Below are positions 5,637 through 12,177 of a stretch of DNA of 12,347 nucleotides, piece after piece. The notes beneath the pieces were generated by a model. It did no database searches. It had not been told where the DNA came from and saw only the letters and a list, made by a program, of their open reading frames with translations. The DNA is taken from NCBI GenBank assembly GCA_903872785.1, contig CAIQLZ010000017.1:1-12347 (forward strand), given 5' to 3'. The stretch's first letter is position 1, and every line of letters starts with the position of its first letter. This DNA comes from Candidatus Levyibacteriota bacterium (GTDB lineage: Bacteria; Patescibacteriota; Microgenomatia; Levybacterales; UBA12049). The position numbers were made by a program, and so were the translations under genes.

Positions 5637-6137
5637 ATGACTGCTTTACCCAGAACTTCAACCCAGCAGGACGGGACATTCAAATTGTCCGGCTTTACAG
5701 TTCCAAACCCGACAGCTACACCAACACCAGAAAATCAAGTGTTGTGTCATAGGATACAAAACGATGTTTGCGAGGAAAAGGAATTAGGTAACTGTGATGG
5801 AACTGAATGGTTAAGCGGAGGCTGTCCAACAGCGACAGCTACGCCAACACCAAACGAGACGGTTACACCAACTCCGACAAACCAATCCACACAAACAACT
5901 AGCGGCGGATCTGACGGAAGATCAGACGGGAAATCGGATAACCAGGGCTGCGGAAGTCATGATTGCAGCGGCACTACATCTTCGTCACAGGCAGTTTTAG
6001 GCGCATCAACAGGGCCGGAAGTCTTAGGTCTTTCAAGTACGTCAGGTGACCAAAATTATCTTCTGACTTTTATCCAGCTTTTCGGAGCCATGGGAATGAC
6101 GCTGGCAGGATTGAGATTCTTCAAAAAGAATGCCTAA
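5637..6137 (+). CDS. Sortase-substrate-like surface protein, apparently truncated at the N-terminus
   Basis: The 166-residue product ends in a cell-wall-sorting-like tail: an LPXTG-reminiscent LSSTSG (residues 132-137), a hydrophobic helix (about 141-161) and KKNA. Before it lie Thr-Pro linkers (24-31, 64-80), a four-Cys segment (Cys37, 45, 53, 63) and a Gly/Ser/Asp-rich stretch. It has no signal peptide, although such a protein must be exported. It opens mid-domain with QQDGTFKLSGF, like the last strand of an extracellular beta-sandwich. TGA sits directly before the ATG, TAG lies 24 bp before the ATG, and there is no Shine-Dalgarno. The 5' part with the signal sequence therefore seems lost, and this may be a remnant. 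Its last 8 bp overlap the sortase start, so translation of the two is likely coupled and the sortase is its natural partner. Confidence 0.7.
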   Translation: MTALPRTSTQQDGTFKLSGFTVPNPTATPTPENQVLCHRIQNDVCEEKELGNCDGTEWLSGGCPTATATPTPNETVTPTPTNQSTQTTSGGSDGRSDGKSDNQGCGSHDCSGTTSSSQAVLGASTGPEVLGLSSTSGDQNYLLTFIQLFGAMGMTLAGLRFFKKNA

Positions 6138-6738
6138 AAAAGTAATCCTTGAGCGGAAAAAGGAAAACCTCAAAGAATCTAAGACTCAAAAAAAAACTTT
6201 GATTAATAAATTTATCGGGCTGATTTTTCTGATTCTCGCTCTGGTTATTCTTTTTTTACCTCAAATATTTTTTCCCCCCAGAATAAATAACAATAATCCG
6301 ATTAAAATAAACTCTTCGCTTTTTGCGTCACAAGAAACACAAGATAATCCGGTCAGAATACTAATTCCAAAAGTCAGCATAGATCTTCGGGTCATTAATG
6401 CCAAAATAGTCAACGGTTATTGGGAGTTATCGGACAATACTGCCTCATACGGACTGGGAAGCGGGCATCCGGGACAAAAGGGAAATACGGTAATTTTTGC
6501 CCATGCCAGACAAGGACTTTTTTACAATTTAAAAGATGTTCAGAAAAACGACATTATTTACGTTTTCACCAAAAAAAACTGGTTTAGATATAAGGTAAAT
6601 AAAATTACGGCTGTTTATCCAAATCAAACTCAAGTAATTGAGCCTACAAAAAACCGAACTCTGACTCTTTATACCTGCACGGGTTTTTATGATGAAAAAA
6701 GGTTAATTGTCAGCGCACTGCAGGAAAATCCTTTTTAA
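6130..6738 (+). CDS. Sortase (class D/E-like cysteine transpeptidase)
   Basis: The 202-residue product has a basic cytoplasmic N-terminus (1-26), one membrane segment (about 27-47) and an extracytoplasmic sortase domain (about 73-202). The catalytic triad is visible: His125 in VIFAHARQGLFYNL, Cys183 in TLTLYTCTGF and Arg191 in DEKRLIV. The ordering and the TLYTC signature identify a sortase. Such enzymes cut a C-terminal sorting signal and join the protein to a surface amine, in peptidoglycan or a pilin. The ATG overlaps the preceding gene's stop by 8 bp (ATGCCTAA), so it is translated from the same mRNA by coupling. The preceding product carries the sorting-like tail that this enzyme would plausibly process. 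Subclass cannot be settled by eye. No terminator is visible in the 140 bp that follow. Confidence 0.93.
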   Translation: MPKKVILERKKENLKESKTQKKTLINKFIGLIFLILALVILFLPQIFFPPRINNNNPIKINSSLFASQETQDNPVRILIPKVSIDLRVINAKIVNGYWELSDNTASYGLGSGHPGQKGNTVIFAHARQGLFYNLKDVQKNDIIYVFTKKNWFRYKVNKITAVYPNQTQVIEPTKNRTLTLYTCTGFYDEKRLIVSALQENPF

Positions 6739-6824
6739 GAAAACTGCTTAAAATTCACTGCTTACTTCAATAATCAAAAGAAAAAAATAAATATAAAATT
6801 ATACTCCCAAATCTGACTTAATTG

Positions 6825-6853
6825 TTGACGCACATAATTCAATGGTTTACAAT
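6825..6853 (+). promoter_or_regulatory. maf promoter
   Basis: TTGACG (6825-6830), a 17-bp spacer and TACAAT (6848-6853). The transcript should start near 6860, leaving a leader of about 20 nt with only a weak Shine-Dalgarno (CTAGG, 6870-6874). Confidence 0.65.
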
Positions 6854-6879
6854 AAAAATCTTAAATAATCTAGGCATTT

Positions 6880-7458
6880 ATGAAACAAATTATTCTTGCA
6901 TCATCTTCACCCAGGAGAAAAGCGCTACTTGATCAAACAGGTCTTAAGTTTAAAGTCGTTGAAAATAAATCTCGGGAATATTCCGACCCCAAATTAAAAG
7001 CTCGTGAATTGGTCGAAAAAATATCTTTGGAAAAAGCAAAAACTTTTTCTAAAAAAATTAATAACTCAATAATAATTACTGCGGACACGCTGGTTGCCTG
7101 TAGCGGGAAAGTTATTGGAAAACCTAAGGACAAAAAAGATGCCAAAAAAGTCTTGGAATTTCTCAGCGGAAAAATGCATCTGGTTGTCACAGGATTTACT
7201 CTTTATGACACACAAAACAATAGGTTTATAACTAAGTCCGTAAAAAGTAAGGTATATTTTAATAAAATTTCCAAAAAGGAAATTGACAAATACGTTACTT
7301 TAAAAAAACCATTTGATAAGGCAGGCGCTTACGGAATACAGGAATTGCCGAAAACATTTGTAAATAAAATTGAAGGAGATTATGACAATATAATCGGTCT
7401 TCCGGTTAAGACGCTGTTAAAAGAGCTGAGAAGATTTGGAATAAAAACTCCCAGATAA
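6880..7458 (+). CDS. maf: Maf-family nucleoside triphosphate pyrophosphatase
   Basis: The 192-residue product has every hallmark of the Maf/YhdE family at full length. These are LASSSPRRKALL near the start (residues 6-17), ITADTLVACSGKVIGKPKD with the catalytic Asp69 (66-84), DKAGAYGIQ (146-154) and GDYDNIIGLPV (166-176). These enzymes hydrolyse non-canonical or surplus NTPs to the monophosphate plus pyrophosphate, acting in the cytoplasm as house-cleaning enzymes and affecting septation when overproduced. The DKAGAYGIQ form and conserved Arg/Lys/Gln positions point to the dTTP/UTP-type branch rather than the m7GTP branch, a tentative assignment. The gene has its own promoter and is followed by the tRNA-Arg gene on the same strand after 40 bp, with no terminator between them, so some read-through into the tRNA and downstream genes is possible. 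Confidence 0.95.
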   Translation: MKQIILASSSPRRKALLDQTGLKFKVVENKSREYSDPKLKARELVEKISLEKAKTFSKKINNSIIITADTLVACSGKVIGKPKDKKDAKKVLEFLSGKMHLVVTGFTLYDTQNNRFITKSVKSKVYFNKISKKEIDKYVTLKKPFDKAGAYGIQELPKTFVNKIEGDYDNIIGLPVKTLLKELRRFGIKTPR

Positions 7459-7480
7459 TCAGTCATCCTTCAGTATATTT

Positions 7481-7489
7481 TGCTATAAT
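7481..7489 (+). promoter_or_regulatory. Extended -10 promoter of tRNA-Arg
   Basis: TGCTATAAT is a perfect extended -10 (TGnTATAAT) with no recognisable -35 at the usual spacing. The expected start is about 7496, only a few bases before the tRNA. The same nine bases occur before the TypA gene (12107-12115). Confidence 0.65.
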
Positions 7490-7498
7490 CTAGATGTT

Positions 7499-7572
7499 GC
7501 GCCTGTAGCTCAGCGGATTAGAGCATCTCGCTTCGGACGAGAGGGCCGGGGGTTCAATTCCCTCCAGGCGCA
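7499..7572 (+). tRNA. tRNA-Arg (anticodon TCG)
   Basis: The 74-nt cloverleaf is well formed. The acceptor GCGCCTG pairs perfectly with CAGGCGC. The D stem is GCTC/GAGC, the anticodon stem TCTCG/CGAGA with loop CTTCGGA (anticodon TCG, reading CGN codons), and the T stem GGGGG/CCCTC has loop TTCAATT. The discriminator A is followed by CAAAGT rather than CCA. The next gene starts just six bases after the tRNA 3' end. Confidence 0.97.
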
Positions 7573-7578
7573 CAAAGT

Positions 7579-9015
7579 ATGGGAAAATTTTTTAAAAAAT
7601 ACAAACACGAACTTATTCTGGGAATCTTCATCTACCTTTACATTGTCTATTTTGCAATTGCCGCTTTTCTCCGCTACGATAATTTTTACACCGGCCGCTT
7701 TGACCTGGGCAACATGGATCAAGTTGTCTGGAACACAATTAACGGCCGGATTTTCCAAGCGTCAAATGACAGCGGAATCATCATCTCCAGACTGTCGGTG
7801 CATGCGGATTTTATGCTTATTTTGTTATCTCCGTTTTATCTCCTCTGGTCTTCTCCTAAAACCTTATTGCTAATCCAAACTATTGCTCTTGGACTGGGAG
7901 CTATTTTTGTTTTTCTAATCGCCAGGGAAATTCTCAGAAACAAAAACCTGGCTTTAATTTTCGGATTCCTGTTTCTCATGAATCCTTCGGTCCAATACAC
8001 GAATTTATATGATTTCCACGCCGTCACTCTGGCGACTACTCTTTTACTGGCTGCTTTTTATTTCCTGCTTAAGAAGAGATATGCCCTGTTAACGCTTTTT
8101 CTAATTTTATCGGGCATTACCAAAGAACAAGTTTGGGTTATCTGTTCTCTTTTTGGTTTTCCCTTATTATTTCAAAAAGCAAAAAAGATAAAATTTTGGG
8201 GAATAGGAATAATCTGTTTTTCGCTGGTAATTTTTGCCTACTTAATAACATCTGCCATCCCTCAGGCCCTGGGAAAACAACATTTTGCCCTGGCTTATTA
8301 CGCGGATCTTGGCAGTACGCCGGCCGGAATTATTAAGACTATCTTTCTGTCTCCTCAGAAGATTATTCCACTTCTTTTTGAGAGCAGCCACTTGGAATAT
8401 CTAAAACTTCTTCTTATTCCGGTGGGATTTATTTCTGTTTTATCTCCCCTCTATCTGATCTTTGCTGTTCCGGATTTATTGATCAGCCTACTTAGCAACA
8501 ATGCGCAGCTCCGGCAGATTTACTATCAATACAGCGCAACAGTTACTCCTTTCATATTCATTTCCGCAATTTTTGCGGTAAAAAATATCTTTAAATGGTT
8601 TCCGAAAATTCCCAAACTTTATCTGGGATTATATCTCTTGATTTTTACGCTTTTATCAGGCTATTTTTTGGGACCCTTACCCGGATCCAGAAATCCCAAC
8701 ATTGACATGTTTATTCATCCGTATCCTAATAAAATAGTCGTCAGAAAATTTCTGACTACAATTCCGAAGGAGTACTCCGTCGCCGCCACCAATAACCTAG
8801 GTTCGCATCTTTCCCGCAGAGAAAAAGTTTCCACAATTCCTTTAGGAATAGACCGCGCAGACGTTATTTTATTTTTATTAAACGATAAATTCGCACAGCC
8901 GTCCCTTACTGCCCAAATAAAAATGGTTAACAGCATGAAGTCAGACAAAAATTATTTCAAAGTATTTGAGAAAGATGAGTTTGTAGTCTTTAAAAAGCCG
9001 GGAGTTTTGTTGTAA
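7579..9015 (+). CDS. DUF2079 polytopic membrane protein (GT-C glycosyltransferase-like)
   Basis: The 478-residue product has about ten to twelve hydrophobic helices and the DUF2079 signatures. RFDLGNMDQVVWNT (40-53) gives Asp42 in the first outside loop, followed by SVHADF (73-78), YDFHAV (144-149) and TKEQ (181-184). This arrangement resembles GT-C enzymes, which use a loop Asp to transfer sugars from lipid carriers on the outer face of the membrane. The substrate is unknown and the activity is inferred from family resemblance. A soluble C-terminal portion (about 380-478) follows the last helix. The ATG lies 6 bases after the tRNA-Arg 3' end, with no Shine-Dalgarno and no room for a promoter. 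The mRNA must therefore be the same transcript as the tRNA, and tRNA 3' processing would leave a 6-nt leader. The nuclease-like gene follows after 9 bp, so the three form an operon. Confidence 0.88.
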   Translation: MGKFFKKYKHELILGIFIYLYIVYFAIAAFLRYDNFYTGRFDLGNMDQVVWNTINGRIFQASNDSGIIISRLSVHADFMLILLSPFYLLWSSPKTLLLIQTIALGLGAIFVFLIAREILRNKNLALIFGFLFLMNPSVQYTNLYDFHAVTLATTLLLAAFYFLLKKRYALLTLFLILSGITKEQVWVICSLFGFPLLFQKAKKIKFWGIGIICFSLVIFAYLITSAIPQALGKQHFALAYYADLGSTPAGIIKTIFLSPQKIIPLLFESSHLEYLKLLLIPVGFISVLSPLYLIFAVPDLLISLLSNNAQLRQIYYQYSATVTPFIFISAIFAVKNIFKWFPKIPKLYLGLYLLIFTLLSGYFLGPLPGSRNPNIDMFIHPYPNKIVVRKFLTTIPKEYSVAATNNLGSHLSRREKVSTIPLGIDRADVILFLLNDKFAQPSLTAQIKMVNSMKSDKNYFKVFEKDEFVVFKKPGVLL

Positions 9016-9024
9016 GATATCAAT

Positions 9025-9831
9025 ATGCCCAATGTTCTAAAAGCCGCGGGACAAATAGAACCTTTCAGCGAAGATAAGCTGCGCTTATCTCTTAACCGGG
9101 TCGGAGTGCCGGAAAACATTCAAAGCGAGGCAATTGCCAGTATAAAAAGTAAGCTATATGACAACATTCCGACTTCGGAAATTTATCAATGCATCTTAGA
9201 ATTCCTTAAGAAATCTACTTACCCTTCCAGTCACACGAAGTACAGCCTAAGACAGGCGATTATGGATCTAGGTCCGACCGGATATCCGTTTGAAGATTAT
9301 ATTTCGGATATCCTGAAAATGGAAGGGTACAATACTAAGGTCAGACAAATTTTAAAAGGCAAATGCGTTTCTCACGAGATCGATATTCTTGCCGAAAAAA
9401 ATCAGACAAAATCAATGATTGAATGCAAATTCCATAACAGTCCAGGAACTAAATCTCAAATCCATGTCTCCTTGTATACCAAGGCAAGATTCGAGGACGT
9501 AAGGGAAATAAATAATCTTCACGATGCCTGGCTTATCACCAATACCAAAATTACTGCTGACGCTCTAAGCTACGCACTCTGCAGCAATATGAAAGTTATC
9601 AGCTGGGACTACCCCGAAAGAGGATCCTTCAGGGATTTAATTGAAAAATATAAACTCTATCCGATTACCGCTCTTACCAGTCTTACTCAAAATCAAAAAC
9701 AATTACTTGCCGCAAATCACATAGTTTTGGCAGCGGATGTTCATAAAAATCCGTCCTGTTTGGACATCTTGGGGCTCCCAAGCGACAAAAAAAATTCCGT
9801 ACTTTCCGAATGCCAGCTTTTGTACGGATAA
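9025..9831 (+). CDS. ATP-cone / PD-(D/E)XK (Mrr-like) nuclease-family protein
   Basis: The 268-residue product joins three parts. Residues about 3-85 form an ATP-cone (KAAGQIEPFSEDKLRLSL near the start, then SEIYQCILEFLKK and HTKYSLRQAIMDLGPTG), the nucleotide-sensing module best known from ribonucleotide reductases and NrdR. Residues about 86-200 carry a PD-(D/E)XK core: E-I-D-I-L at 118-122 and I-E-C-K at 132-135 (metal ligands Asp120, Glu133, Lys135), as in Mrr-type restriction enzymes. Residues about 215-268 look like a helical, helix-hairpin-helix-like tail (LTQNQKQLLAANHIV, then LDILGLPSDKKNSVL). A nucleotide-controlled DNA endonuclease or repair nuclease is the natural reading; the target is unknown. 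No methyltransferase is nearby, which argues against classical restriction. It lies 9 bp after the DUF2079 gene, so the two are co-transcribed, and its stop is 1 bp from the convergent polymerase gene. Confidence 0.78.
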   Translation: MPNVLKAAGQIEPFSEDKLRLSLNRVGVPENIQSEAIASIKSKLYDNIPTSEIYQCILEFLKKSTYPSSHTKYSLRQAIMDLGPTGYPFEDYISDILKMEGYNTKVRQILKGKCVSHEIDILAEKNQTKSMIECKFHNSPGTKSQIHVSLYTKARFEDVREINNLHDAWLITNTKITADALSYALCSNMKVISWDYPERGSFRDLIEKYKLYPITALTSLTQNQKQLLAANHIVLAADVHKNPSCLDILGLPSDKKNSVLSECQLLYG

Positions 9832-9832
9832 A

Positions 9833-11065
9833 TTAAACGTTCTCCAGCGCCAATTTTGATCTTTCGTATCTATCTGCCATATATCCATTGGGGACTGTTG
9901 TTAATTCATCTGCGTATAATAAAAATCCGTTGCGGATTGTATGATCGCCAAAACGGTCATTAATCTTGTCTATTGCGGAAATCAGCATATCTTTCTTTCC
10001 GGAGTCAAAAAGAGATAGGGGAGCATTGTCTTTGTCATCCAGGCCCGAAACCATAACCCTAATTTGCCTGACGTATTTAAACTTATTTAGATGAGCTAAA
10101 TTTGTTAATAAATCAAACATTTCTTTTCCCGTATCAAAATATCCCCGATAAGTTTTTCTTCCATGCAGACTGATGTTTCCACTAAGATAAAACCCGACGG
10201 TTCTGGCTTTTTTATTAAGCCGTCTTAATTTAAGACAAACTTCTTCACATAATTCATAAATGTTTTGCAGAACAATTTTTCTGTCATATTCATTTCGAGG
10301 AAGACAGTAATTCCGGCCGACTGACCTGACAGATGGAACCACACTGAAAGAATTAAGTGAATCCGAATCTTGTCCTAAGCCGATATTTTTTAAAAAATGC
10401 CCCTCGCAATTTCCGAACTCTGAAATCAATAACAATAAATTTGCCTCCCGCAATTCCAAAAGAGTATGAATGCCGATTTTATTTAGCCTTAATTTTATTC
10501 TTTCTCCGATTCCGCAAACATCGGTTAGATTAGACCTGGCGTATACTTCTTCTAAATTACTTTTTGTAATTTCGAAGACTCCGTCCGGTTTATTGATGCC
10601 CGATGCCAATTTGGATAATAACCGGTTGCAAGAAATGCCGGCCGAAACCGTAATACACTCTCCGATTTTTTCCTTAATTTCCTTTTTTATTTTTTCAATC
10701 ATTTTATAAGTTCCGCCGAACAAATGAACGGTTTGCGTAACATCCATGAAAACTTCGTCAATTGAAAAAAGCTCAATAAAAGGCGAGAAATTTTTACAGA
10801 TAGCTAAAAAAATTTTAGATATTTCCAGATATTTAATAAAGTTTGCCGGAACAAGATTAAGGCTTGGGCAAATTTTAAAAGCTTCATAGGTACGCAATCC
10901 CGTTTTAATACCTATTTTTTTTGCCTCCCGGCTCGAAGCGATAATGCAGGTTCTGCCGTTTGTCGCAGTTACTCCGAGAGGCTTATTTCTGAACTTTAAA
11001 TTATCCTGCTGTTCAACGCTGGCAAAAAATGAATCAAAATCAATATGCAAAATTATCTTCCCCAT
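9833..11065 (-). CDS. dinB: DNA polymerase IV (Y-family translesion polymerase)
   Basis: Starting at the ATG at 11065, the 410-residue product has the usual DinB length and layout. The palm begins HIDFDSFFASVEQ, with metal ligands Asp9 and Asp103-Glu104 in SIDEVFMDV. TYEAFKICP follows in the fingers. In the thumb, VCGIGERIKLRLNKIGIHT (about 183-201) is the helix-hairpin-helix, and the little-finger domain runs from about 245 to 365. LSLF at 350-353 resembles the sliding-clamp-binding motif. These enzymes copy past damaged bases with low fidelity. A longer frame to 11128 adds 21 hydrophobic residues, but these precede the universal N-terminal beta strand and include the promoter, so the short form is preferred. 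It lies 73 bp downstream of the deacetylase gene on the same strand but has its own promoter. It converges on the nuclease-like gene with 1 bp between the stops. Confidence 0.97.
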   Translation of the reverse strand: MGKIILHIDFDSFFASVEQQDNLKFRNKPLGVTATNGRTCIIASSREAKKIGIKTGLRTYEAFKICPSLNLVPANFIKYLEISKIFLAICKNFSPFIELFSIDEVFMDVTQTVHLFGGTYKMIEKIKKEIKEKIGECITVSAGISCNRLLSKLASGINKPDGVFEITKSNLEEVYARSNLTDVCGIGERIKLRLNKIGIHTLLELREANLLLLISEFGNCEGHFLKNIGLGQDSDSLNSFSVVPSVRSVGRNYCLPRNEYDRKIVLQNIYELCEEVCLKLRRLNKKARTVGFYLSGNISLHGRKTYRGYFDTGKEMFDLLTNLAHLNKFKYVRQIRVMVSGLDDKDNAPLSLFDSGKKDMLISAIDKINDRFGDHTIRNGFLLYADELTTVPNGYMADRYERSKLALENV

Positions 11066-11071
11066 ATTCAA

Positions 11072-11100
11072 AGAATACGGGAAAAATATACGAAAAACAA
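11072..11100 (-). promoter_or_regulatory. dinB promoter, predicted leaderless
   Basis: On the minus strand, TTGTTT (11095-11100), a 17-bp spacer and TATTCT (11072-11077). Only six bases separate the -10 from the ATG at 11065, so the transcript should start at or within a base or two of the start codon. There is no Shine-Dalgarno. No LexA-type palindrome is visible nearby. Confidence 0.5.
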
Positions 11101-11138
11101 TGGAACAAAATACGGCTTTGAATATCAAAAACTACTAA

Positions 11139-12056
11139 TTATAAACCGTAATGGGTAAGCGGAGCGTTACCGATACGGCTACGGTGCAGAGTCATCAGAA
11201 ATGAATCGCATTGCCAGTGCCCCGGGATTTCCGAAAAAGCCGCAATCATTCCCTCATTACGCAAAATAGAGATTGCCTCTACGCTGAATGCGCCATACGG
11301 ATAGGTAAATAAATCAACGTTCTGACCGGTGTTGTCTTGCAATTGCTGCTTTCCCGTTGCGATCTCGTACTTAATTTTCTCAACTGAGCCATGCGCTATT
11401 GAATAATGGGACCAGGTATGATCGGTAACATAAGCCAAACCGCTATGGACCATTTCGTCAAGCTGTCCCCATGAAAGATAATCAGCCCCGCCCAGAAGAC
11501 CGGTTACAATCATTAAATTGGCAATTAGGTGATATTTTTGGAGAACAGGATATGCGTATTGATAAATATCATTGTATCCGTCGTCCATAGTTATAACAAT
11601 ACTTTTTTGCGGCAACCCCGTGTGATTGATCAGAGCATCTACCAGCTGTTTGGCGGAAATAATTGAATATCCGCTGTTTGTCAAATAACCCATCTGCTGA
11701 TCAAATTCGCCGTTGTCAACAGAAAAGGCTTTTTGCCCGCGGGCTTGAGCTTGCGAATTGGGCTGGATATGATGATACATCAAAACAGGGACATTTAAAC
11801 AATAACCAACTAAAGGAACAGGAGTGGGAGTTGGAGTTGGTGTCGGAGTCGGACTAATTGAGGGAGTCGGCGAGGGAGTTAAACCGATTTTCCCCAAAGC
11901 TTTTACCGGAATTAACTGCTCTTCGGGTTTTTTTGAGTTAATTAAATTTATAAAAGAATAGGAAAATAAAATTAATATTATAAACGGCAGTATTATAAAA
12001 ATACCTTTTGCAGCTTTTTTTCTTTTGGTTTTCTTGCCAGGTCTCTTAGTACCCAT
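11139..12056 (-). CDS. Membrane-anchored polysaccharide deacetylase (NodB domain, CE4)
   Basis: The 305-residue product has a very basic N-terminus (1-17), a signal-anchor helix (about 18-37), a Thr-Pro linker (60-82) that spans the wall, and an extracytoplasmic NodB domain (about 85-305). CE4 motifs are present: TMDDGYND (156-163; catalytic Asp158, metal-binding Asp159), DHTWSH (212-217; metal ligands His213 and His217), TYPYG (251-255) and LHRSRIG (290-296). VPVLMYHHI (89-97) is the usual domain opening. These enzymes remove N- or O-acetyl groups from peptidoglycan or other glycans, often giving lysozyme resistance. The motif has Met157 where Phe is usual (TFDDG), a mild substitution. It is divergent from the TypA gene, and its promoter at 12064-12092 lies 7 bp from the ATG with no Shine-Dalgarno. 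Confidence 0.95.
   Translation of the reverse strand: MGTKRPGKKTKRKKAAKGIFIILPFIILILFSYSFINLINSKKPEEQLIPVKALGKIGLTPSPTPSISPTPTPTPTPTPVPLVGYCLNVPVLMYHHIQPNSQAQARGQKAFSVDNGEFDQQMGYLTNSGYSIISAKQLVDALINHTGLPQKSIVITMDDGYNDIYQYAYPVLQKYHLIANLMIVTGLLGGADYLSWGQLDEMVHSGLAYVTDHTWSHYSIAHGSVEKIKYEIATGKQQLQDNTGQNVDLFTYPYGAFSVEAISILRNEGMIAAFSEIPGHWQCDSFLMTLHRSRIGNAPLTHYGL
11818..11880 (-). repeat. Low-complexity Thr-Pro/Ser-Pro linker repeat
   Basis: Degenerate 6-bp units (GGAGTT/GGTGTC and similar on the plus strand) encode alternating T-P and S-P residues. Units vary at third positions, which would reduce slippage. The same linker type occurs in the propeller protein and in the sortase-substrate-like protein. 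Confidence 0.8.
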
Positions 12057-12063
12057 GTTTAAA

Positions 12064-12092
12064 ACACTAGCAAACCTAATTCAAAAAGTAAA
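12064..12092 (-). promoter_or_regulatory. Promoter of the deacetylase gene, predicted leaderless
   Basis: On the minus strand, TTTACT (12087-12092), a 17-bp spacer and TAGTGT (12064-12069) with a TGC extension just upstream of the -10. Seven bases separate the -10 from the ATG, matching a leaderless start. Confidence 0.5.
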
Positions 12093-12106
12093 TAACAGAA
12101 GTTTTC

Positions 12107-12115
12107 TGCTATAAT
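12107..12115 (+). promoter_or_regulatory. Extended -10 promoter of typA
   Basis: TGCTATAAT is a perfect extended -10 with no clear -35. The start near 12122 gives a leader of about 56 nt that ends with the Shine-Dalgarno GAGGAAA (12166-12172), 8 nt before the ATG by the GAGG core. Confidence 0.65.
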
Positions 12116-12177
12116 TGTAATCAGAAAAGCAAAGTAGTACCTGCTTATCCCTTCCCAAGTTAAGTGAGGAAATTTTT

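Noticed and set aside
7836..8027. Minus-strand frames inside the DUF2079 gene
   Set aside because: Shadows of a strongly supported plus-strand gene, with no start signals or recognisable motifs.
11066..11128. 21-residue N-terminal extension of DNA polymerase IV
   Set aside because: It precedes the conserved first strand of the family and overlaps the promoter; the ATG at 11065 fits family length.
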